Shown here in pieces: positions 21,319 through 26,109 of a stretch of DNA of 26,109 bases. Source of the DNA: Clostridiales bacterium (GTDB lineage Bacteria > Bacillota > Clostridia > Lachnospirales > CAG-274). How positions within the stretch are numbered: position 1 is the stretch's first letter; every line of letters begins with the position of its first letter. Made by a program: the position numbers and the translations under genes. The stretch covers positions 1 to 26,109 of the forward strand of contig JAJQBF010000238.1 in NCBI GenBank assembly GCA_021203425.1, written 5' to 3'. The notes under the pieces are model-generated. The model was not told the DNA's origin. It saw only the letters and a program-made list of their open reading frames with translations, and searched no databases.

Positions 21319-22797
21319 ATGATTTCAACAGACGTTATTATTGTCGGCGCAGGAATTGCCGCCTATTCTGTAGGCTGCAGACTTTGCGACAGCGGCAAAA
21401 AAGTAATTATGCTTACAAAATCAGAAAAACAAAACTGTAACTCAACCCTTGCCCAAGGGGGAATTTCAGTTGCTTTAAGAGATGATGATAATTATATGTC
21501 ACATTATGAAGATACACTTACGGCAGGCTGTAATTTAAACAATAAAGAGGCTACTCTTGAACTTGTTAAAACTGCTCCTTCCGTAATAAGGGAGTTTATT
21601 GACCATGGTATGAACTTCGACAAAAACCCCGATAGCTCTTTAAGTTTCGGCAAGGAGGCAGCTCATAAGCTGGCAAGGGTTATTCATGCCGGCGGCGACA
21701 GAACAGGGCTTAAGGTTATGGAACAGCTTTATGTAAATATGGCAGACAGAACGGAGCTGCATGAAAACGAGCCTGTTATAGACGTAATAATCAAAGACGG
21801 AGAGGCTGTAGGAGTTGTTACAAGAACAGCCGACGGAAAATATCATACATACTGTGCCCCGTATGTGGTTCTTGCCACAGGCGGTATAGGCAACCTTTAC
21901 CCGGGAACATCAAACGACCACACAATAACAGGTGACAGCGTTGCCTTGGGCTACAGATGCGGCGCTGAGCTTAAAAACCTTGAATTTGTTCAGTTCCACC
22001 CCACCCTTTTAACCTTCGGCGGAAAAAACTTCGGGCTTATTACCGAGGCTGTAAGAGGTGACGGCGGTGTTCTTATAAACGAAAAGGGCGAAAAAATTAT
22101 GGAAGGGGTTCACCCTCTTAAGGATTTAGCCCCAAGAGATGTGGTTTCAAGAACAGTCTATAAGTATACTCTTGCCGGAGAAAAAATATATCTTGATATT
22201 TCGGCAATCCACGATTTTAAAACAAGATTCCCCTATGTTTCGGAAATCTGTGAAACAAACGGTCTTGATTTAAGCAGGAATCTTATTCCGGTTGCTCCCG
22301 GCGCTCACTTTCATATGGGTGGTGTAAAAGCAAAGCCCACAGGGGAAACCACTGTCAAGGGGCTTTATGCCGTGGGAGAGGCAGCCTGTACAGGGGTTCA
22401 CGGGGCTAACCGCCTTGCAAGTAACTCCCTTCTTGAAGGGCTTGTTTTCGGCAGACTTACCGCCGACAATATAATTTCTTCGGACAGAAAATTAAAGCCC
22501 TGTGAGTACGATTTTCCGACTTTGGAGCCTAAGAGACCTTTCCCCGAAAAAGGTCAAATCAAAAAGGTTATGATGGACTGTGTGGGAGTTATAAGAACCG
22601 AAGAGAAGATGAAACAGGCAATTGAGTTTTTTGAAGAATATATGCCCGATAAAAACGGTTTCGGAAGAATCAATCCCGATTCGGTTACAAATCAGGAGCT
22701 TGAACTTTATAATATGCTTACAACGGGCTGGCTTATAGCCAAGGCAGCCTATAACAGAAAAGAGAGTTTCGGCGCCCACTATATTGCGGAGGAATAA
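21319..22797 (+). CDS. nadB: L-aspartate oxidase NadB
   Basis: NadB oxidises L-aspartate to iminoaspartate, the first step of NAD synthesis from aspartate. The 492-aa flavoprotein has the FAD-binding VGAGIAAYSVG near residue 9, TLAQGGISVAL, HAGGDRTGLKV, LATGGIGNLYPG, EFVQFHPT, the catalytic-loop PRDVVSR, GAHFHMGGV and YAVGEAACTGVHGANRLASNSLLE. It is slightly shorter than the E. coli enzyme at the C-terminus, as in many Firmicutes. The ATG follows AAGGAGG. nadC follows 4 bases later. The partner that uses iminoaspartate, quinolinate synthase NadA, is not next to it in this window. Confidence 0.97.
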   Translation: MISTDVIIVGAGIAAYSVGCRLCDSGKKVIMLTKSEKQNCNSTLAQGGISVALRDDDNYMSHYEDTLTAGCNLNNKEATLELVKTAPSVIREFIDHGMNFDKNPDSSLSFGKEAAHKLARVIHAGGDRTGLKVMEQLYVNMADRTELHENEPVIDVIIKDGEAVGVVTRTADGKYHTYCAPYVVLATGGIGNLYPGTSNDHTITGDSVALGYRCGAELKNLEFVQFHPTLLTFGGKNFGLITEAVRGDGGVLINEKGEKIMEGVHPLKDLAPRDVVSRTVYKYTLAGEKIYLDISAIHDFKTRFPYVSEICETNGLDLSRNLIPVAPGAHFHMGGVKAKPTGETTVKGLYAVGEAACTGVHGANRLASNSLLEGLVFGRLTADNIISSDRKLKPCEYDFPTLEPKRPFPEKGQIKKVMMDCVGVIRTEEKMKQAIEFFEEYMPDKNGFGRINPDSVTNQELELYNMLTTGWLIAKAAYNRKESFGAHYIAEE

Positions 22798-22801
22798 GAC
22801 T

Positions 22802-23650
22802 GTGAATGAGATTTTATTAAGAGAACAGATAAAAAATTTTTTAAATGAAGACATTGGAACAGGTGATTTATCCGCCAATTTGATTTTCGACAGAGATACT
22901 GTGGGCAAGGGTGGTTTTGTGGCAAAAACCGACGGAGTAGTCTGCGGCTTGTTCCTTATAAAGACGGTTTATGAAGTTTACGGCGATTACGGCGTAAAGG
23001 TTAAGCTGAAGGCAAAGGACGGCGACAGGGTTAAAAAGGGAGACGTTATAGCAGAAAGTGAAGGCTCTGTTATAACACTTCTCTCCTGTGAAAGAATTAT
23101 ACTTAATCTTATGCAGAGATTAAGCGGAATAGCTACGATTTCAAGAACCCTTGTGGACAATTTAAACGATCCGGGCATAAAGGTTGTTGATACAAGAAAA
23201 ACACTGCCTGGGCTCAGAATGCTGGATAAATATGCAGTAACCTGCGGAGGCGCCTTTAACCACAGAATGGGGCTTTATGACGGTGTTATGCTTAAGGATA
23301 ATCACATTGCCTTTGCCGGGGGAATAACAAAGGCGGTTAAAAAGGCAAAGGACGCTCTTGGTCATACCGTTAAAGTTGAGGTTGAAACGGAAACCGCCGA
23401 ACAGGTTAAAGAGGCGGTAACAGCCGGAGCCGATATAATAATGTTTGACAACAGAACCCCTGAGGAAATAAAGGAGCTTGTAAAGCTTGTTCCATCAAAT
23501 ATTATAACAGAGGTCTCGGGAGGAATTACCCCCGACACCATTTCCTCTTTTAAGGGCTGTGGTGTAAACATAATTTCAACAGGCTATATGACACATACCG
23601 TTACCCCTATGGATATAAGCTTTAACACAATAGGCGGCGCCAAGCTTTAA
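22802..23650 (+). CDS. nadC: Nicotinate-nucleotide pyrophosphorylase (carboxylating) NadC
   Basis: NadC converts quinolinate and PRPP to nicotinate mononucleotide. The 282-aa protein has EDIGTGDLSA at the start, ERIILNLMQRLSGIAT, the PRPP/quinolinate site DTRKTLPGLRMLDKYAV, GGAFNHRMGLYDGVMLKDNH, VEVETETAEQ, IIMFDNRTPEE and EVSGGIT. The start is a GTG at 22802, with GGAGGAAT in the last codons of nadB as ribosome binding site; a frame opening further upstream lies inside nadB. It is translationally linked to nadB. Confidence 0.97.
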   Translation: MNEILLREQIKNFLNEDIGTGDLSANLIFDRDTVGKGGFVAKTDGVVCGLFLIKTVYEVYGDYGVKVKLKAKDGDRVKKGDVIAESEGSVITLLSCERIILNLMQRLSGIATISRTLVDNLNDPGIKVVDTRKTLPGLRMLDKYAVTCGGAFNHRMGLYDGVMLKDNHIAFAGGITKAVKKAKDALGHTVKVEVETETAEQVKEAVTAGADIIMFDNRTPEEIKELVKLVPSNIITEVSGGITPDTISSFKGCGVNIISTGYMTHTVTPMDISFNTIGGAKL

Positions 23651-23703
23651 GAATAAAGTCACCTTTTCTGTATATTATAGTAGGTATGGAAAGGGTGATT
23701 TTT

Positions 23704-24552
23704 TTGAAAAATAAAGAAGAAATTTACAGTATAACGGCAGGAACCTTTTTAATGGCTGTGGGGGTTAATTCATTTTTCGAAAGTCATAATTTGGTTATAG
23801 GCGGCGCCTCAGGGCTTGCCATTCTTATTGCATCTGTTGTAAACAGTTTGTTCGGGCTGAGTCTGCCTATGTGGCTTTTGTTTTTGGCTATAAACATACC
23901 CCTTTTTTCAGCCGGTTTTCTTGCTATGGGCTTAAAAAAGCTGAAAAAAAGTCTTTTTGCCACAATTATGCTTTCATTTATGCTTTGGGTTACGGCTTTT
24001 ATACCGCTTTTTGAAACCGATTTGGCTATAGCCTCCGTTTTCGGAGGAATTATAGAAGGCTTGGGCTTGGGGCTTGTTTTGAGAACAGGCTTTACAACAG
24101 GCGGAAGTGATCTCCTTGCTACGATTTTAAATCTGAAATTTCCCTCTGTTTCCGTCTCTTTTTTGATTCTTGTTATAGATTATATAATAATTGCCGCCGG
24201 CTTTTGGGAGTTCGGTTCGCTCAATGCTTTCTATGCTCTTGTTTCGGTATATATTGCCGTTAAGGTTATGGATATTGTCATAACGGGGACGGGGTATGCA
24301 AAGGCGGTTTATGTTATTTCGGACAAGTCAGAAGAGATAGGGCGGCTTATAATGGAAAAATTCGAAAGAGGGGTTACTACTCTTAAGGGCAGAGGAGAAT
24401 ATACGAAAAAAGAGAAAAATGTTATTTTGTGCGTTGTGGCGAAAAAACAGGTTGCTCCATTGAAAAAATTTATTCTTGCAGAAGACAGCAAAGCCTTTTT
24501 AATAATTACAGATGCCGCTGAGGTAACCGGAGAAGGTTTTTCAAGGAAATAA
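23704..24552 (+). CDS. YitT-family membrane protein (DUF161/DUF2179)
   Basis: This 282-aa membrane protein has five or more hydrophobic segments (residues about 7-165), typical YitT motifs (LVIGGASGLAILI, GLVLRTGFTTGGSDLLATI, AVKVMDIVITG) and a C-terminal cytosolic DUF2179 domain (AVYVISDKSEEIG, then RGVTTLKGRGEYT, then KNVILCVVAKKQ). The function of the family is unknown; transport has been suggested. I favour the TTG at 23704, with AAAGGGTGA before it and the normal N-terminal length (MKNKEEIYSITAGTF); an in-frame ATG at 23686 has no ribosome binding site and lies near the predicted transcription start. Confidence 0.88.
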   Translation: MKNKEEIYSITAGTFLMAVGVNSFFESHNLVIGGASGLAILIASVVNSLFGLSLPMWLLFLAINIPLFSAGFLAMGLKKLKKSLFATIMLSFMLWVTAFIPLFETDLAIASVFGGIIEGLGLGLVLRTGFTTGGSDLLATILNLKFPSVSVSFLILVIDYIIIAAGFWEFGSLNAFYALVSVYIAVKVMDIVITGTGYAKAVYVISDKSEEIGRLIMEKFERGVTTLKGRGEYTKKEKNVILCVVAKKQVAPLKKFILAEDSKAFLIITDAAEVTGEGFSRK

Positions 24553-24843
24553 CACAAAGCAAACTGTGATAATATGTGAAAATTTACCAAAAGGTGATTT
24601 GTTCTAAGTCAAAAATGTGAAATATAAACTAAAGTATGAACAAAAACGCCTTTAAAACTAAGGGCTTTGTGAGCAATCTGCCAAAAAAAATAAACTTGTG
24701 TGCAAATTCCACAAAATTAAAAATTATATTTGTATAATTAATCTATGGAAATTCGGAAAGAAATATTGTAATATATATAACGCTAAAGGGTATTGTGTAT
24801 ATAATATATTCCCTTTGGACATACATTTTAAGGAGGAACTGTA
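24553..24843 (+). promoter_or_regulatory. AT-rich intergenic region and leader of the ABC ATPase gene
   Basis: A weak terminator-like stem, GCCTTT (24648-24653) with AAGGGC (24660-24665) then TTTG, may end the YitT transcript. A TATAAT at 24733-24738 without a clear -35 is the best promoter guess for the ATPase gene. An 8-bp stem, CTAAAGGG (24783-24790) with CCCTTTGG (24811-24818, one T-G pair), lies shortly before the ribosome binding site AAGGAGG. No T run follows it. I see no gene here. Confidence 0.4.
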
Positions 24844-25956
24844 ATGGCAAGTTTAAGTTTAAGAAATATTGTTAAAAAGTATCCCAACGGTTTCGTAGCC
24901 GTTCCCAGTTTTAATCTTGAAATTGCTGATAAGGAATTTATTATTTTCGTAGGACCTTCAGGTTGTGGTAAATCAACTACTCTTCGTATGATCGCAGGTC
25001 TTGAAGAAATTTCAGACGGTGAATTATATATCGGCGACAGACTTGTAAACAACGTATCACCTCGTGACAGAGATATCGCAATGGTTTTCCAGAACTATGC
25101 TCTTTATCCCCATATGACAGTTTACGATAATATGGCTTTCGGTCTTAAGTTAAGAAAGACTCCTAAGGACGAAATCGACAGACAGGTTAAGGAAGCTGCT
25201 CAGATTCTTGAAATCGATCACCTTCTTGACAGAAGACCCGCTGCTCTTTCAGGTGGTCAGAGACAGAGAGTTGCCATGGGTCGTGCTATCGTTCGTAGAC
25301 CTTCCGTATTCCTTTTAGACGAACCTCTTTCAAACCTTGATGCTAAGCTTCGTGTACAGATGAGAACGGAGATCGCTAAGCTTCACCATAAGCTCGATAC
25401 AACCTTCATTTACGTAACCCACGACCAGACAGAAGCTATGACACTTGGTACAAGAATCGTTGTTCTTAAGGACGGTCTTATTCAGCAGTGGGATACACCT
25501 CAGTCACTTTATCATGAACCTCAGAACCTCTTCGTAGCCGGTTTCCTCGGAACACCTCAGATGAACTTCATCGAATCTAAGGTTGTAAACGAAGGCGGCA
25601 AGGTTCTCGTTACATTAGGCAGCCAGAGACTTCAGCTTCCCGAAAACAAGACAAAGGCTCTCGTAGACGGCGGCTATGTTGGAAAGCAGATTATCCTCGG
25701 TATCAGACCCGAAGACGTACATAACGAAGAATTATTCTTATCAACAACTCAGTCACCTATCTTAGACGCTTATATCGACGTAACAGAGCTCTTAGGTGCT
25801 GATACAAACCTTTACCTTATCGTAAACGGTCAGAAGATTACTTGCCGTGTAAACGCTCGTAACAACTACAAGATCGGCGACGACGTTAAGATTGCATTCG
25901 ACGTAAACAAGATTCATGCATTCGACAAGGATTCCGAACTTACAATCACAAACTGA
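24844..25956 (+). CDS. Sugar ABC transporter ATPase, MsmX/UgpC/MalK type
   Basis: This 370-aa protein energises carbohydrate ABC importers from the cytosolic side of the membrane. It has Walker A GPSGCGKST (37-45), Q-loop Gln83, signature LSGGQ (135-139), Walker B FLLDE (156-160) and the switch His193. A C-terminal regulatory OB-fold half follows (ILGIRPEDVH, then DVTELLGADTNLYLI), as in MalK, UgpC and MsmX. It stands alone with no permease or binding protein, which is how MsmX-type ATPases shared by several importers occur. Codon use differs from its neighbours (many CGT, ATC, TTC and AAC codons), a sign of high expression. The ATG follows AAGGAGG, and a terminator follows. Confidence 0.94.
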   Translation: MASLSLRNIVKKYPNGFVAVPSFNLEIADKEFIIFVGPSGCGKSTTLRMIAGLEEISDGELYIGDRLVNNVSPRDRDIAMVFQNYALYPHMTVYDNMAFGLKLRKTPKDEIDRQVKEAAQILEIDHLLDRRPAALSGGQRQRVAMGRAIVRRPSVFLLDEPLSNLDAKLRVQMRTEIAKLHHKLDTTFIYVTHDQTEAMTLGTRIVVLKDGLIQQWDTPQSLYHEPQNLFVAGFLGTPQMNFIESKVVNEGGKVLVTLGSQRLQLPENKTKALVDGGYVGKQIILGIRPEDVHNEELFLSTTQSPILDAYIDVTELLGADTNLYLIVNGQKITCRVNARNNYKIGDDVKIAFDVNKIHAFDKDSELTITN

Positions 25957-26001
25957 TTAAAGGTTGTAATTTCAGATTAAATTTAAACTTTTACAATTAT
26001 G

Positions 26002-26032
26002 CCGCAGGCTCTTTTCGAGGGTCTGCGGTTTT
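26002..26032 (+). terminator. Rho-independent terminator after the ABC ATPase gene
   Basis: CCGCAG (26002-26007) pairs with CTGCGG (26023-26028), with an inner CTC/GAG stem, and is followed by TTTTAGTTTG. Confidence 0.8.
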
Positions 26033-26050
26033 AGTTTGCCGTTTCTTTTT

Positions 26051-26082
26051 AAATTGTTCAGGCTGAAACTGTAACAATTTTT
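26051..26082. repeat. Interrupted inverted repeat near the right edge
   Basis: ATTGTT-CAG and CTG-T-AACAAT form an interrupted stem followed by TTTTC. The segment GGCTGAAACTGTAAC resembles the terminal repeat of the MITE-like element (GGCTGAACTGTTAC). It could be a second terminator or a diverged repeat end; the window stops too soon to tell. Confidence 0.3.
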
Positions 26083-26109
26083 CTGTTGTAAAAAAGCCGA
26101 GGATATTAT

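Overview
This window looks like a chromosome segment from a spore-forming anaerobic member of the Bacillota, class Clostridia. The grounds are AT-rich DNA with Gram-positive ribosome binding sites, groESL under a perfect CIRCE operator, a preQ1-I riboswitch, a yerC-pcrA pair, an MsmX/UgpC-type sugar ABC ATPase and the remains of bofA, a sporulation gene. I cannot name the genus. Most of the window is housekeeping sequence, with no prophage, CRISPR array, conjugation or defence genes.

Layout. 1-1008: 3' part of a secreted or membrane protein, possibly YycI-like. 1124-6351: a cell-surface block containing a stalk-domain protein (minus strand), a small 89-aa protein behind an attenuator-like leader, a 535-aa secreted stalk-domain protein behind three 20-bp tandem repeats, a frameshifted YARHG/SH3 lipoprotein and a C39-like lipoprotein. 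6448-8490: groES-groEL (minus) with CIRCE. 8536-9420: an 8-oxoguanine glycosylase gene broken by an amber codon. 9601-12773: preQ1 riboswitch and the operon queD-queE-folE-queC-PHP phosphatase, which makes the 7-deazaguanine precursor of queuosine from GTP. 12807-12981: a MITE-like element with nested inverted repeats. 13021-15583: yerC-pcrA. 15623-18490 (minus): bofA (frameshifted)-rhomboid-uracil-DNA glycosylase-cysE. 18600-19163 (minus): efp. 19416-20300: cation efflux protein. 20325-21089 (minus): L,D-transpeptidase. 21319-23650: nadB-nadC for NAD synthesis. 23704-24552: YitT-family membrane protein. 24844-25956: MsmX/UgpC-like ATPase.

Three genes are disrupted by single-base changes. Two are apparent one-base losses in homopolymers (YARHG lipoprotein, bofA) and one is a CAG-to-TAG change in the conserved GQCFR motif of ogg. 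Sequencing error is a serious alternative for the first two. The bofA remnant is easily missed because neither half is a long open frame.

I found no clearly new multi-gene system. The least explained items are the MITE-like element that may supply the -35 box of yerC-pcrA, the 20-bp repeats upstream of the 535-aa surface protein, the small 89-aa protein with its attenuator-like leader, and the PHP phosphatase coupled to queC.
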